Below the pieces are notes generated by a model. The model made no database searches and was not told the DNA's origin. It worked only from the letters and a program-made list of their open reading frames with translations. From Sphingobacterium endophyticum (GTDB lineage Bacteria > Bacteroidota > Bacteroidia > Sphingobacteriales > Sphingobacteriaceae), in the NCBI RefSeq assembly GCF_009733535.1, contig NZ_SMMI01000003.1:372001-436000 (forward strand): 64,000 bases of DNA, in the 5' to 3' direction. The position numbers and the translations under genes are program-made. Positions 24,225-33,670 of this stretch are shown here, piece by piece. Position 1 is the stretch's first letter. Each line of letters opens with the position of its first letter.

Positions 24225-25103
24225 ATGTCACATAAAGCAGGATTCGTGAGTATCATCGGTAAGCCAAATGCTGGTAAATCGACTTTGATGAATGCCTTGG
24301 TTGGAGAAAAGATGTCAATCATTACCCCTAAGGCTCAGACAACTAGACACAGAATCATCGGTATAGTAAATGATGAAAACTATCAGATTGTTTTTTCAGA
24401 CACGCCCGGTGTAATCAAACCGAATTATGATCTTCAAGAATCTATGATGAACTTTGTAATGAGTTCTCTAATAGATGCAGACGTTATTCTATTTGTTACA
24501 GACATTCATGAGAAATACGATGAAAACGATGTGCTGGAGAAACTTAGAAACACAAGTTCACCTGTCGCAGTGGTCATAAACAAAGTAGATAAATCTTCAG
24601 AAGAAGAAGTAAAAGCAAAAATTCAATTTTGGCAAGAAAAAATTAATCCTGATGCTGTATTCCCTATTTCTGCATTATTAGGTTATAATGTGGAAGCTGT
24701 GATGGAGTATATAAAAAGCAAATTACCTGTTCACCCACCTTATTATGAAAAGGATGAATTAACGGATAAGACAATGCGTTTCTTTGTTTCAGAAATTATT
24801 CGTGAAAAAGTTTTCAAGCTTTATGATAAAGAGATTCCTTATAGTACAGAAGTTGTGGTAACCTCATATAAAGAGGAGGCAAATATCACTCGGATTGCCG
24901 CTGAGGTTATTGTGGAAAGAGATTCTCAAAAAAATATTATTATTGGTAAAGCTGGCTCAATGATTAAGAAAGTTGGAACTTATGCCCGTCAAGACATTGA
25001 GGAGTTTATAGGTGGCAAGGTATTTCTTGAACTTTTTGTCAAAGTACTTCCTGATTGGAGGAGTAAGAAGAATTATCTGAAACGTTTTGGATACGATGAT
25101 TAA
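24225..25103 (+). CDS. era: GTPase Era
   Basis: This 292-residue GTPase binds the 3' end of 16S rRNA and assists 30S assembly. G1 is G-K-P-N-A-G-K-S (residues 12-19), with G3 D-T-P-G and G4 N-K-V-D. A C-terminal KH domain carries V-I-V-E-R-D-S-Q-K, I-I-G-K-A-G-S-M-I-K and G-x-V-F-L-E-L-F-V-K-V. I start at the ATG giving M-S-H-K-A-G-F, as in other Bacteroidetes Era proteins; an in-frame TTG 18 codons earlier is rejected. It is followed at once by a terminator shared with the convergent antiporter gene. Confidence 0.97.
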   Translation: MSHKAGFVSIIGKPNAGKSTLMNALVGEKMSIITPKAQTTRHRIIGIVNDENYQIVFSDTPGVIKPNYDLQESMMNFVMSSLIDADVILFVTDIHEKYDENDVLEKLRNTSSPVAVVINKVDKSSEEEVKAKIQFWQEKINPDAVFPISALLGYNVEAVMEYIKSKLPVHPPYYEKDELTDKTMRFFVSEIIREKVFKLYDKEIPYSTEVVVTSYKEEANITRIAAEVIVERDSQKNIIIGKAGSMIKKVGTYARQDIEEFIGGKVFLELFVKVLPDWRSKKNYLKRFGYDD

Positions 25104-25109
25104 AACATA

Positions 25110-25140
25110 AAAAGGGTCGCAAAATATTGCAACCCTTTTT
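25110..25140. terminator. Bidirectional terminator between era and the antiporter
   Basis: AAAAGGGTCGCAA pairs with TTGCAACCCTTTT (one mismatch) over a 4-nt loop, with T-tracts on both strands, between two convergent genes. Confidence 0.88.
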
Positions 25141-25142
25141 TA

Positions 25143-26447
25143 TTATTTAGCATCTTGAATAGACGCTTCCAAATCACTTAATTTTTTCTTAGGTTTTCGA
25201 GTTACATCGTCTTGTCCAGCTAGTTTATTCCATATATTTCGAGACTCTTTTGTTAGAAGTGGTGATACGATAGAAAGTATCAATACGTACACAACAACGA
25301 ATGATTGAATAACTGGCAACAATTTCCCCGCTTTACCAATATTTGCCATGATTATAGAGAATTCACCTCTCGCGGAAAGGGTAAAACCAATATCTACAGA
25401 ATTTTTTGCTTTTAATCCAGAGAATCTACTTGCAAAATATCCTGAAGCCACATTTCCTATGACAGTTATTACAGCAGCGAAAGTTGCCCATCCTACGGCA
25501 CCCCCTAAGGAATACATATCAATTGACAAACCAAAGCTAAAGAAGAACATCGCTCCAAAGAAGTCTTTAAATGGCAAGACCATCCCTTCAATTTTCTTTA
25601 TATATTTTGAGTCTGCGAAAACCAACCCTGCCATCAAGGCTCCGATAGCTTCGGCAACATGAATAGTTTCCGAGAAACCAGCAATTGTAAATAGGAGACT
25701 GAAAATAATGAGAATAAATAATTCGGATGATTTCTCCTGTAATAACTTGTCGATAAAAGGCACAAGCTTCCTCCCTAAAATTAAAAAGGAAAGGATAAAA
25801 CCCAATGCTAAGAGAGATGTTCCCGCAACCGTCCAAAATGACCCGCCGCCAGTTAGAATTAATCCTGAAAGAAAGGAGATATGCATAGCAATGAAAAGGT
25901 CATCAAACATGATCATCCCCATGATTACTTCAGTTTCAGGATTTGCTGTTCTTTTTAAATCAGTTAATACTTTAGCCACAATTGCAGTAGACGAACTGGT
26001 CATGATACCACAAAGAACCATCATTTCTTTAAAAGGAAGGTCCATCATCCATCCTACGAGTATTCCAGACAGGAAATTTAACACTACATAGATGCTTCCT
26101 CCTGCTACAATTGATTTACCGGATTTAATAAGCCTCCCTACAGAAAACTCTAGGCCAAGATAGAATAATAGGAAAAGAACCCCTAACCTACCCATAAAGT
26201 CAATAAAGGGTTTACTTTCAGTAAATGTCAGAAATGACCAAACAGAATTAACTGTATCCGTTACCTGATCATTTCCAATTTTTGCTAAAATATCGGCTAC
26301 AAAATTTGGATAATTTTCATTGCCAAGCAGCATACCAATCACAATAAAAAAAGGAATTACTGAAAATTTGAGCCTATTAGCCAATAATCCGACTAAGGCT
26401 ACTAATAAAACGGCGATTCCAATTTCTATGATGAGATTACTGTGCAT
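25143..26447 (-). CDS. CPA2-family cation:proton antiporter, KhtU-like
   Basis: This 434-residue membrane protein has about 12-13 helices and the CPA2 core (S-S-T-A-I-V-A-K-V-L-T-D-L, then A-E-A-I-G-A-L-M-A-G-L). It lacks the cytosolic RCK domain fused in KefB/KefC. Instead the gene directly upstream (6 bp) encodes a separate TrkA-C-type subunit, as in the KhtTU K+(NH4+)/H+ antiporter of Bacillus. The likely role is K+ efflux in exchange for protons at alkaline pH. Assignment to KhtU rather than another CPA2 antiporter rests mostly on this neighbour. Confidence 0.9.
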   Translation of the reverse strand: MHSNLIIEIGIAVLLVALVGLLANRLKFSVIPFFIVIGMLLGNENYPNFVADILAKIGNDQVTDTVNSVWSFLTFTESKPFIDFMGRLGVLFLLFYLGLEFSVGRLIKSGKSIVAGGSIYVVLNFLSGILVGWMMDLPFKEMMVLCGIMTSSSTAIVAKVLTDLKRTANPETEVIMGMIMFDDLFIAMHISFLSGLILTGGGSFWTVAGTSLLALGFILSFLILGRKLVPFIDKLLQEKSSELFILIIFSLLFTIAGFSETIHVAEAIGALMAGLVFADSKYIKKIEGMVLPFKDFFGAMFFFSFGLSIDMYSLGGAVGWATFAAVITVIGNVASGYFASRFSGLKAKNSVDIGFTLSARGEFSIIMANIGKAGKLLPVIQSFVVVYVLILSIVSPLLTKESRNIWNKLAGQDDVTRKPKKKLSDLEASIQDAK

Positions 26448-26453
26448 AAATTC

Positions 26454-26933
26454 TTATAGTAAAATTTCTTTTAAAAGCTTGATATTCTTTTGTTTACCAG
26501 CGATTACCAAGGTGGTACCTGGTGTAATTACATAATCTGGACCTGGGTTAATGATGGTTTCATCTTCTCTGATTGCAGCAATAATAGAGGCACCAGTTCT
26601 TTGTCTCACTTCTAATTGACCAATACTCTTATTGACACCATCGTTGGATTCACCAACTTTGTACCATTCAATTCTTAGATCATCAAGTGCTACTTCTATG
26701 GTTTCTAAAGCTTTGGGTTTGTAAGACAGACCACCAAGTATACCAGCAACCTGGCGGGATTCTTCATCCGATAAGGTCATGACACAATGGGTTTCATTGT
26801 CTTCATCTTCATGACGGTATAATTCCCTACGCCCATCATCATGAATAACAACTACCATATTGTCTCCAGCATCAGTTTCAATTTGATATTTCTTACCAAT
26901 ACCAATCAGGTCACTTTCTCTAACTATCGACAT
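26454..26933 (-). CDS. TrkA-C domain regulatory subunit, KhtT-like
   Basis: This 159-residue soluble protein starts with the KhtT pattern (E-S-D-L-I-G-I-G-K-K-Y-Q-I-E-T). It ends with an RCK_C/TrkA-C domain (I-G-Q-L-E-V-R-Q-R-T-G-A-S-I-I-A-A-I-R, then P-G-x-x-L-V-I-A-G). KhtT controls the KhtU antiporter and responds to nucleotides and pH. It precedes the antiporter by 6 bp and is the first gene of the pair, with a purine-rich AAAAGGAAA before its ATG and a TAnnTTTG box 50 nt upstream. Confidence 0.9.
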   Translation of the reverse strand: MSIVRESDLIGIGKKYQIETDAGDNMVVVIHDDGRRELYRHEDEDNETHCVMTLSDEESRQVAGILGGLSYKPKALETIEVALDDLRIEWYKVGESNDGVNKSIGQLEVRQRTGASIIAAIREDETIINPGPDYVITPGTTLVIAGKQKNIKLLKEILL

Positions 26934-26983
26934 GATTTCCTTTTATTAATTAAAAATTAGAAAAATTATTTGTTCCTTATTAT

Positions 26984-26991
26984 CAAATATA
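26984..26991 (-). promoter_or_regulatory. -7 box upstream of the khtT-khtU pair
   Basis: TATATTTG on the minus strand matches TAnnTTTG, 50 nt before the khtT-like ATG. Confidence 0.45.
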
Positions 26992-27006
26992 TTGAATTTC
27001 GATGGA

Positions 27007-27786
27007 TTATTCGGCATTTACGATCTTATAGCTTCCATCAGATCGCTGTTCCGGTCTTCCTACAGCGATGTTTTTCGAATGGTAAAACAAGTACACCCAT
27101 CCTGCAGATGCTCCTTCTTCCCAATATTGAGCGCGCAAATCACGTGCTTTTCTACCATCATAGTCATACTTAGCGATAAAGCTTCTAAAAATTTCCTCCG
27201 GTTCTGGAAGTTCGTCGCCCCCGAAGAAAAAATGCTCTCCTTCAGCTTCAACATGAAAGACTTGATGAAATTCACTATGACCACCAGACAGTTGATAACT
27301 AATTTCAGGTGTTAATTGGCCGTCACCATTTACGAATAGTATATTCCCACTTCTTTGCAATACATCAAAAACATCTGTTCGATAAGAGGGTGATTCTGTA
27401 CTATAGGCCGCCTCCCATTCTTTTTCTTGAATTACATATTCTGCATTCGGAAATGCCAATCGCTTGACACCATCTTTCACATCAACCATTCCTCCGGCGT
27501 GATCTTTATGTAAATGGGACATCAATACATATTTAACATCATCTACGGAATACCCTAATTTCTTGATGTTTTCATGGATTACCAATTCTCCTTTTTCATT
27601 TCTTAGCCCAAGTCCTGTATCAAGAACTAAAAGACCGTTTTTGGTTTCAATTAAGAAGGGGTGTACATGGATAAATAAAGATCCCGGTCTATCTTTGGGA
27701 TCATCTTTTTTGGGATCGAAGGGAATAAATTGCTTGCTTATATCTACAGAGTAAGAACCTTCAAATAATGAGTGAGCTTGCGCCAT
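27007..27786 (-). CDS. MBL-fold metallo-hydrolase
   Basis: A 259-residue cytoplasmic hydrolase of the metallo-beta-lactamase fold. The two-metal motif H-L-H-K-D-H-A-G-G is intact. Further ligands are probable in S-G-G-H-S-E-F-H and in the strand F-F-F-G-G-D-E. A lactonase-like activity is possible, but the substrate cannot be set from the fold. I take the ATG at 27786 (M-A-Q-A-H-S-L-F); an ATG 14 codons upstream adds a polar stretch without family character. It is divergent from recJ. Confidence 0.88.
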   Translation of the reverse strand: MAQAHSLFEGSYSVDISKQFIPFDPKKDDPKDRPGSLFIHVHPFLIETKNGLLVLDTGLGLRNEKGELVIHENIKKLGYSVDDVKYVLMSHLHKDHAGGMVDVKDGVKRLAFPNAEYVIQEKEWEAAYSTESPSYRTDVFDVLQRSGNILFVNGDGQLTPEISYQLSGGHSEFHQVFHVEAEGEHFFFGGDELPEPEEIFRSFIAKYDYDGRKARDLRAQYWEEGASAGWVYLFYHSKNIAVGRPEQRSDGSYKIVNAE

Positions 27787-27901
27787 TTGTATTTGTTTGT
27801 TATCTTGACAGTTATGTGTGCATAACATTTTACATCCATGTCACTATTAGGTTAGTAGCATGATATAATGTATCTTTACACGTTAATTATAAGGCAAAGA
27901 T

Positions 27902-29602
27902 ATGCAAAAAAGGTGGGTGCTGAAACCTAAAAAGAACGTAGACAAGACAAACAAGCTACAACAAGAATTGGGTGTAAACCATATTATTGCAGAACTATTA
28001 ATTAACAGAGAAATCGAGACTTTCGATCAAGCAAGAGAATTCTTTCGACCATCTATAGAACACCTTCATGACCCATTCCTGATGCAGGATATGGACCGTG
28101 CAATCAATCGAATTGAACAAGCAATTGGGAACAAAGAAAAAATTCTTATTTATGGGGATTACGATGTTGATGGCACAACTGCTGTTTCGGTTGTATATAG
28201 TTTCTTTAGAGATTTTCACAGTGGTTTAGAATTTTACATACCTGACAGATATAGTGAAGGGTATGGAATTTCGACTCAGGGAATTGACTATGCGTATGAA
28301 AATGGATTTACTTTAATTATTGCTTTGGATTGTGGGATAAAGGCAAACGACAAAATAGATTATGCAAATTCCAAAGGGATAGATTTTATTATTGGAGATC
28401 ACCATTTACCGGGTGAGACCTTGCCTGCAGCATATGCAGTATTAGATCCAAAAAGAAAAGATTGTTCCTATCCCTATAAAGAGCTTTCAGGTTGTGGTAT
28501 CGGCTTTAAAATTATCCAAGCTTTCATCATGCAGAATGGTATGGATATGGGATTAGCCTATCAATATTTGGATTTAGTTGCTGTCAGTATCGCTTCAGAC
28601 ATTGTCCCAATCACAGGTGAAAATCGTATTTTGACGCATTTTGGTTTAAAAAAACTCAACACAAACCCAAGTTGTGGCTTACAAGCTCTTATAAACCTAT
28701 CAACACATAAGTCTGGACTATTTACTGTCAATGATATTGTTTTCCAAATAGGTCCTCGAATAAATGCTGCAGGCAGGATAGACCATGCCAAAGATGCTGT
28801 GAAATTATTGACTTCAAGAACTTTGGCAGAAGCTACGATTTATTCGGTAAGTGTGGACGACCAAAACAATACCCGTAAAGGCTATGATTTAAAAATTACT
28901 GAAGAGGCTCTAGCCTTATTGGACAACAATACACAATTACAAAGTCGAAAAACAACTGTTTTATATAAGGAAGATTGGCATAAAGGTGTAATAGGGATTG
29001 TTGCTTCACGATTAACAGAGCGATATTACCGACCTACCATTATACTTACTCATACCAATGGTCATATTGCAGGATCAGCACGGTCTGTCCTTGGATTTGA
29101 TTTATATGAAGCCTTAAGTGAATGTAGTGACTTATTGGATCAATATGGTGGTCATAAATATGCAGCAGGATTAACTATGCAAACGAGCAATGTTGGCTTA
29201 TTTCAACAACGTTTTGAGGAGGTTGTCAGTAAAACCATAAAACCCGAAATGCTTCAACAGGAAGTTTTAATAGAAAAAGAAATCAAATTATCGGAAATAG
29301 ATTCTAAGTTTTATAAGATATTACATCAGTTTCAACCCTATGGTCCACAAAATGAAGCTCCAATATTTTTATGTAAGCAAGTGCTGATGGGATATAATGC
29401 CTATGTTGTCGGAAATACACATTTAAAATTCTCAGTTAAACAAGCAGATTCACCCATTTTTGACTGTATTGGTTTTGGATTAGGAGAGTTTGCAGAAAAA
29501 ATTAATCTGGGAAAACCATTTGATATTTGTTTCAGTATTGAAGAAAACACATGGCGCGGTAAAAAGAATTTGCAATTAAATGTGAAAGCAATTCGATTTT
29601 AA
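27902..29602 (+). CDS. recJ: Single-stranded-DNA exonuclease RecJ
   Basis: This 566-residue DHH-family 5'-3' exonuclease acts in recombination and mismatch repair. The first metal motif D-Y-D-V-D-G-T-T lies at residues 86-93, and the D-H-H motif is in [14 protein letters not shown]1 domain follows ([14 protein letters not shown]), then a C-terminal OB-like domain ([10 protein letters not shown]). Length is normal. The upstream sequence has TATCTTTA, one base off the -7 consensus. lptB follows after 32 bp. Confidence 0.97.
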   Translation: MQKRWVLKPKKNVDKTNKLQQELGVNHIIAELLINREIETFDQAREFFRPSIEHLHDPFLMQDMDRAINRIEQAIGNKEKILIYGDYDVDGTTAVSVVYSFFRDFHSGLEFYIPDRYSEGYGISTQGIDYAYENGFTLIIALDCGIKANDKIDYANSKGIDFIIGDHHLPGETLPAAYAVLDPKRKDCSYPYKELSGCGIGFKIIQAFIMQNGMDMGLAYQYLDLVAVSIASDIVPITGENRILTHFGLKKLNTNPSCGLQALINLSTHKSGLFTVNDIVFQIGPRINAAGRIDHAKDAVKLLTSRTLAEATIYSVSVDDQNNTRKGYDLKITEEALALLDNNTQLQSRKTTVLYKEDWHKGVIGIVASRLTERYYRPTIILTHTNGHIAGSARSVLGFDLYEALSECSDLLDQYGGHKYAAGLTMQTSNVGLFQQRFEEVVSKTIKPEMLQQEVLIEKEIKLSEIDSKFYKILHQFQPYGPQNEAPIFLCKQVLMGYNAYVVGNTHLKFSVKQADSPIFDCIGFGLGEFAEKINLGKPFDICFSIEENTWRGKKNLQLNVKAIRF

Positions 29603-29634
29603 AAAATATATTTGCAAATAAGGGTTTTAAGAAC

Positions 29635-30375
29635 ATGATTCTAAGAGCAGAACATTTAATCAAGAAATATAAACAACGTACAGTTGTTAACGATGTTTCC
29701 TTTCATGTTGAGCAAGGAGAAATAGTAGGTTTATTGGGTCCAAATGGAGCTGGTAAGACCACATCTTTTTATATGATTGTTGGCTTGATTAAACCAAATG
29801 AAGGTCATGTTTACTTAGATGATTTAGAGATAACTCAAGACCCAATGTATAAACGCGCACAGCGCGGAATTGGTTATTTAGCACAGGAGGCGTCAGTCTT
29901 TCGTAAGCTTTCTGTTGAAAATAATATCTTAGCAGTATTAGAAATCCACTACCCTAATAAGGAGGAAAGAAAAGCTAAACTTGAAGAGCTTTTAACGGAA
30001 TTCAGTTTGCATCGAGTAAGAAAAAACCGTGGAGACCTTTTATCAGGAGGAGAACGAAGAAGAACAGAAATTGCGCGAGCATTAGCTGCAAATCCACATT
30101 TTATTTTATTAGATGAACCATTTGCAGGAGTAGACCCAATTGCAGTGGAAGAAATTCAAACCATCGTTGCAAAATTAAAAACCAGAAATATCGGAATATT
30201 AATTACTGACCATAACGTTCAGGAAACTCTATCTATTACAGATCGCGCTTATCTTCTCACAGAAGGTAAAATCATGTTAACAGGTACACCTGAAGAAATA
30301 GCTGACAATGAACTTGCACGTAAATTCTATTTAGGAAGGCATTTTGAGTTGAGACGTAAAAAATTCGAAATATAA
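29635..30375 (+). CDS. lptB: LPS export ABC transporter ATPase LptB
   Basis: This 246-residue ATPase powers LPS extraction by LptFG. Walker A G-P-N-G-A-G-K-T lies at residues 35-42. The signature is [15 protein letters not shown], Walker B is [13 protein letters not shown], and the switch histidine is in I-T-D-H-N-V-Q-E-T. The [16 protein letters not shown] stretch is diagnostic for LptB. Its partner permease (LptF/G type) is encoded at 60.5-61.6 kb. It sits between recJ and a GH3-family gene, probably in one operon. Confidence 0.97.
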   Translation: MILRAEHLIKKYKQRTVVNDVSFHVEQGEIVGLLGPNGAGKTTSFYMIVGLIKPNEGHVYLDDLEITQDPMYKRAQRGIGYLAQEASVFRKLSVENNILAVLEIHYPNKEERKAKLEELLTEFSLHRVRKNRGDLLSGGERRRTEIARALAANPHFILLDEPFAGVDPIAVEEIQTIVAKLKTRNIGILITDHNVQETLSITDRAYLLTEGKIMLTGTPEEIADNELARKFYLGRHFELRRKKFEI

Positions 30376-30391
30376 TTATTCCCTACTACCT

Positions 30392-31909
30392 ATGGCTTTA
30401 TTGAATTCTCTATTTACTTGGATAATGAAGAAGCGGATGCATCAGATTGACCTATTCATGAAGTATCCTCATGACGTCCAAGACGAATGGTTTCAGAGCC
30501 TAATTTCTGCTGCAGAAGCAACAGAATGGGGGAAAAAGTATGGGTATAATAGTATCCTTACCCCTGACGAATACAAGAATCGAGTTCCTATTCAAGATTA
30601 TGATGACATAAAAGGTTATGTAGACCGAATGATAAAAGGAGAGCAAAATATTCTTTGGCCATCGGACATAAAATGGTTTGCGAAATCTTCAGGAACAACT
30701 TCAGATCGTAGCAAATTTATTCCTGTAAGTATGGAAGCACTAGAAGAATGCCATTATCAAGGTGGAAAGGACATGCTTTCAATTTTCTGCCATAATAAAC
30801 CAGAGAATAAAGTTTTTACAGGCAAATCTGTAGTAATTGGAGGTTCATCACAAATCAATAATTTCAGCCCCGACTCCTATTATGGAGATCTGTCCTCTAT
30901 ATTAATTAGAAATTTACCCTTCTGGGCAGAATTTAAAAGGACACCAAACCTTGAAGTAACTCTAAATCCTAATTTTGAGGAAAAGATTGAGCAAATTGCT
31001 CAAATAACCATTAAAGAAAATGTAACGAGTTTAGCTGGAGTACCTACATGGAATATGGTAATGGCAAATCGCATTTTAGAAATTACAGGTAAAGACAATT
31101 TATTGGAAGTATGGCCAAATTTAGAATTATATAGTCATGGCGGAGTAAGTTTCAAACCCTATAGGGATCAATTTAAAAAACTAATCCCCTCCGAAAACAT
31201 GTATTATCTTGAAAACTACAATGCATCTGAGGGATATTTTGGATTACAGGATTGTTCAGATTCAGAAGATTTATTGCTCATGTTGGATTATGGCATTTAT
31301 TATGAATTTCTTCCGATGGAAAATATTCAAGAAGGACATCCAAAAACATTGTGCCTACATGAGGTTGAATTAGGGAAGAATTATGCACTCATCATTTCTA
31401 CAAATGCTGGTTTATGGCGATATAAAATTGGAGATACCATCAAGTTTACTTCCTTATCTCCGTATCGTTTTCAAATTTCAGGCAGGACGAAGCATTATAT
31501 CAATACTTTTGGTGAAGAGGTGATTGTTGACAATGCCGATCATGCTTTACAAGTTGCATGCAAAGCTACAGAAGCGACTATTCAGGATTATACAGCCGGA
31601 CCAGTTTACTTTAACAATAAGACAGCTGGCGCACATGAATGGATTATTGAATTCGAAACAGAACCTAATGATTTCCAAAGATTTGGAGAAATAATGGATG
31701 CTACTTTGAGAGAAATCAATTCAGATTATGACGCAAAGCGATATAAGAATATGGCATTATCGTTTCCAATCATTCACAATGCCCCAAAAGGAAGTTTTTA
31801 TAATTGGATGAAAAGTCGCGGAAAATTAGGTGGCCAAAATAAAGTGCCTCGATTGGCTAATAACAGAGAATACTTGGATCCATTATTAAGAATGATCCAG
31901 TCCATATAA
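30392..31909 (+). CDS. GH3 auxin-responsive promoter family protein (acyl-adenylating)
   Basis: This 505-residue protein has the GH3 layout of the ANL superfamily. The phosphate-binding loop S-S-G-T-T-S-D-R-S-K is at residues 99-108. It also has E-N-Y-N-A-S-E-G-Y-F-G and the hinge region Y-K-I-G-D-T-I-K-F, I-S-G-R-T-K-H-Y-I-N-T-F-G-E-E. Plant GH3 enzymes join amino acids to auxin or jasmonate. Bacterial members share the adenylation fold but their substrates are mostly unknown. It begins 16 bp after lptB, so a lipid- or envelope-related role is a fair guess and no more. Confidence 0.9.
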   Translation: MALLNSLFTWIMKKRMHQIDLFMKYPHDVQDEWFQSLISAAEATEWGKKYGYNSILTPDEYKNRVPIQDYDDIKGYVDRMIKGEQNILWPSDIKWFAKSSGTTSDRSKFIPVSMEALEECHYQGGKDMLSIFCHNKPENKVFTGKSVVIGGSSQINNFSPDSYYGDLSSILIRNLPFWAEFKRTPNLEVTLNPNFEEKIEQIAQITIKENVTSLAGVPTWNMVMANRILEITGKDNLLEVWPNLELYSHGGVSFKPYRDQFKKLIPSENMYYLENYNASEGYFGLQDCSDSEDLLLMLDYGIYYEFLPMENIQEGHPKTLCLHEVELGKNYALIISTNAGLWRYKIGDTIKFTSLSPYRFQISGRTKHYINTFGEEVIVDNADHALQVACKATEATIQDYTAGPVYFNNKTAGAHEWIIEFETEPNDFQRFGEIMDATLREINSDYDAKRYKNMALSFPIIHNAPKGSFYNWMKSRGKLGGQNKVPRLANNREYLDPLLRMIQSI

Positions 31910-31986
31910 AAAGAATTTTCTCCCACCCAAGGAATTAATTCTTCAATAAAATCACTTAACTAACGTATGCGTAATCAATATATCAA

Positions 31987-32097
31987 TTATGGACGAATTG
32001 CAGTTTTATATAAGTAAACAAAAAAGCCAAGGATAAATTTCCATATCCCTACTGTTGTAGCTGCTTGAGCATTAAAATCAGACGATTTTCTTTCCAT
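31987..32097 (-). CDS. Possible 36-residue membrane peptide
   Basis: ATG at 32097 opens 36 codons: a polar head (M-E-R-K-S-S-D-F-N-A-Q-A-A-T-T), a hydrophobic aromatic helix (V-G-I-W-K-F-I-L-G-F-F-V-Y-L-Y) and a basic end (K-T-A-I-R-P). The arrangement is protein-like, but I see no ribosome-binding site, no TAnnTTTG box and no co-transcribed neighbour. It could be spurious. Confidence 0.35.
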   Translation of the reverse strand: MERKSSDFNAQAATTVGIWKFILGFFVYLYKTAIRP

Positions 32098-32418
32098 TTT
32101 TTGGATTAATTAGTTAAACCTTTAATTATATGCCTTTCATTTTAACGAATCACCTCTAATTCAACAATTTAAATCAAAACAGCCGTCCTATTAACCTACC
32201 TAAATTAGTTTTGAAATTTGGTTATAAATTTTAAATAGACTATTGTTAAAAAGCATATGCCCTGTTCCAAATATTGTACCGTTAACTAAATAGCCGTCTT
32301 AACACTAAATCAATTGACTTAGTTCCTTATCGAGTATAGCAAACTATACACCAATATGGATAGGAAAACATACAATTTAATTTTTTTGATTTTAATAATT
32401 GAATTCCGTACATCAATT

Positions 32419-32462
32419 AGAGAGTTTTAAAGGGTATGGGATATATTTTAAGAGAGTTTTAA
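32419..32462 (+). promoter_or_regulatory. 12-bp direct repeat upstream of ilvE
   Basis: AGAGAGTTTTAA occurs at 32419-32430 and 32451-32462, 32 bp apart (about three helical turns) and 56 nt before the ilvE ATG. It is a candidate operator. Confidence 0.35.
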
Positions 32463-32517
32463 TTTAAGCTTTTAATATTTTTACCTAAATTGCACAGCAA
32501 TAAACATTCTTTTTGAT

Positions 32518-33585
32518 ATGAGTGCCATAGATAATATCAGTATTCAAGTTGAGCCTACGCAACAATCAAGAATTTCGCAAGTAGACTTTGACAACTTAAA
32601 ATTTGGTCAAATTATGTCTGACCATATGTTGGTCGCAAATTATGACAACGGACAGTGGGAAAATGTCAAGATTGTTCCTTATGGGAACCTGAGTGTAAGT
32701 CCTTCCATGTCGGCACTTCATTATGGTCAAGCAATTTTTGAAGGAATCAAAGGATATAAATTTGAAGACGGGACAATAAGTATCTTTCGTCCAGACAAAA
32801 ACTGGGAAAGATTCAATAAATCAGCTTCAAGGTTAGAGATGCCGGAAGTTCCAGAGGAGATCTTTATGGATGGTTTGAAAAAACTTTTGGATGTAGACCG
32901 TAATTGGATTCCATCTAAAGAGGGTACAGCTCTTTACATTCGTCCATTTATGTTTGGAACAGAAGCTGCTCTTGGCGTGCACCCTTCAAAATCTTATCAA
33001 TTTATTATTATTACTTGCCCAGTAGGTGCATATTACAGTAAACCAATTAGCTTAAAGGTAGAAACTCATTATACACGTGCTGCTGAAGGCGGTGTCGGAT
33101 TTTCTAAGAATGCAGGTAATTATGCATTATCCTTATATCCTACTCAATTAGCTAATAATGAAGGTTATGACCAAATAATGTGGACTGATGCCAAAGAGCA
33201 TAAGTATATAGAAGAAGCAGGTACAGCAAATTTAATTTTCCGTATCGGTGACAAGATAATTACTCCTCATGGAGATACGATCTTGCATGGTGTAACCAGA
33301 CGTACAATAATGGAGCTTGCTGAGAAATGGGGATATAAAGCAGAGCAAAGAAAAGTATCGGTTCAAGAACTTATTGATGGAATTAAGTCTGGTGAAGTTT
33401 CAGAGGCATTTGCAGCTGGAACGGCAGCTACCATCACACATATCGATAGAATTGGCTTCGATGGTCAAGACTATTCATTACCTCCAGTAGAAGGTCGTGA
33501 ATTTTCAAATAAAGTCTTGGCATATTTAAACGATTTAAGATATGGTAAGATTGAAGACCAATTTGGTTGGAATTTTATAGTTTAA
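32518..33585 (+). CDS. ilvE: Branched-chain amino acid aminotransferase IlvE
   Basis: This 355-residue class-IV PLP enzyme interconverts Leu/Ile/Val with their 2-oxo acids. The lysine forming the PLP Schiff base is in G-F-S-K-N-A-G-N-Y-A. Family motifs Y-I-E-E-A-G-T-A-N, G-V-T-R-R-T-I and E-A-F-A-A-G-T-A-A are present. Length matches the longer (BCAT type II) form. It stands alone, ends at a strong terminator, and is convergent with the fucosidase gene. Confidence 0.97.
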   Translation: MSAIDNISIQVEPTQQSRISQVDFDNLKFGQIMSDHMLVANYDNGQWENVKIVPYGNLSVSPSMSALHYGQAIFEGIKGYKFEDGTISIFRPDKNWERFNKSASRLEMPEVPEEIFMDGLKKLLDVDRNWIPSKEGTALYIRPFMFGTEAALGVHPSKSYQFIIITCPVGAYYSKPISLKVETHYTRAAEGGVGFSKNAGNYALSLYPTQLANNEGYDQIMWTDAKEHKYIEEAGTANLIFRIGDKIITPHGDTILHGVTRRTIMELAEKWGYKAEQRKVSVQELIDGIKSGEVSEAFAAGTAATITHIDRIGFDGQDYSLPPVEGREFSNKVLAYLNDLRYGKIEDQFGWNFIV

Positions 33586-33601
33586 TCTATTATAAAAATA
33601 T

Positions 33602-33640
33602 AAAAGAGGGGATATGCAAAACATATCCCCTCTTTTTTTT
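33602..33640. terminator. Bidirectional terminator between ilvE and the fucosidase gene
   Basis: A perfect 15-bp stem (arms AAAAGAGGGGATATG and CATATCCCCTCTTTT) with a 5-nt loop, flanked by a long T-tract on the plus strand and A's that serve the minus strand. Confidence 0.95.
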
Positions 33641-33670
33641 AATTACAGACTTATTGGTTTTATATTTACC

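Larger units (their letters stand above)
31910..32517. other. 608-bp gap between the GH3-family gene and ilvE
   Basis: It holds one possible minus-strand 36-codon ORF (31987-32097), a lone TAGTTTTG box at 32206-32213 far from any start, a small GTATAG/CTATAC hairpin at 32334-32349, and a direct repeat near ilvE. The rest is AT-rich with nothing recognisable. Confidence 0.5.

Noticed and set aside
27007..27828. Calling the MBL-fold protein a quorum-quenching AHL lactonase
   Set aside because: H-x-H-x-D-H is shared by many MBL hydrolases. Nothing in the context supports N-acyl homoserine lactone as the substrate.
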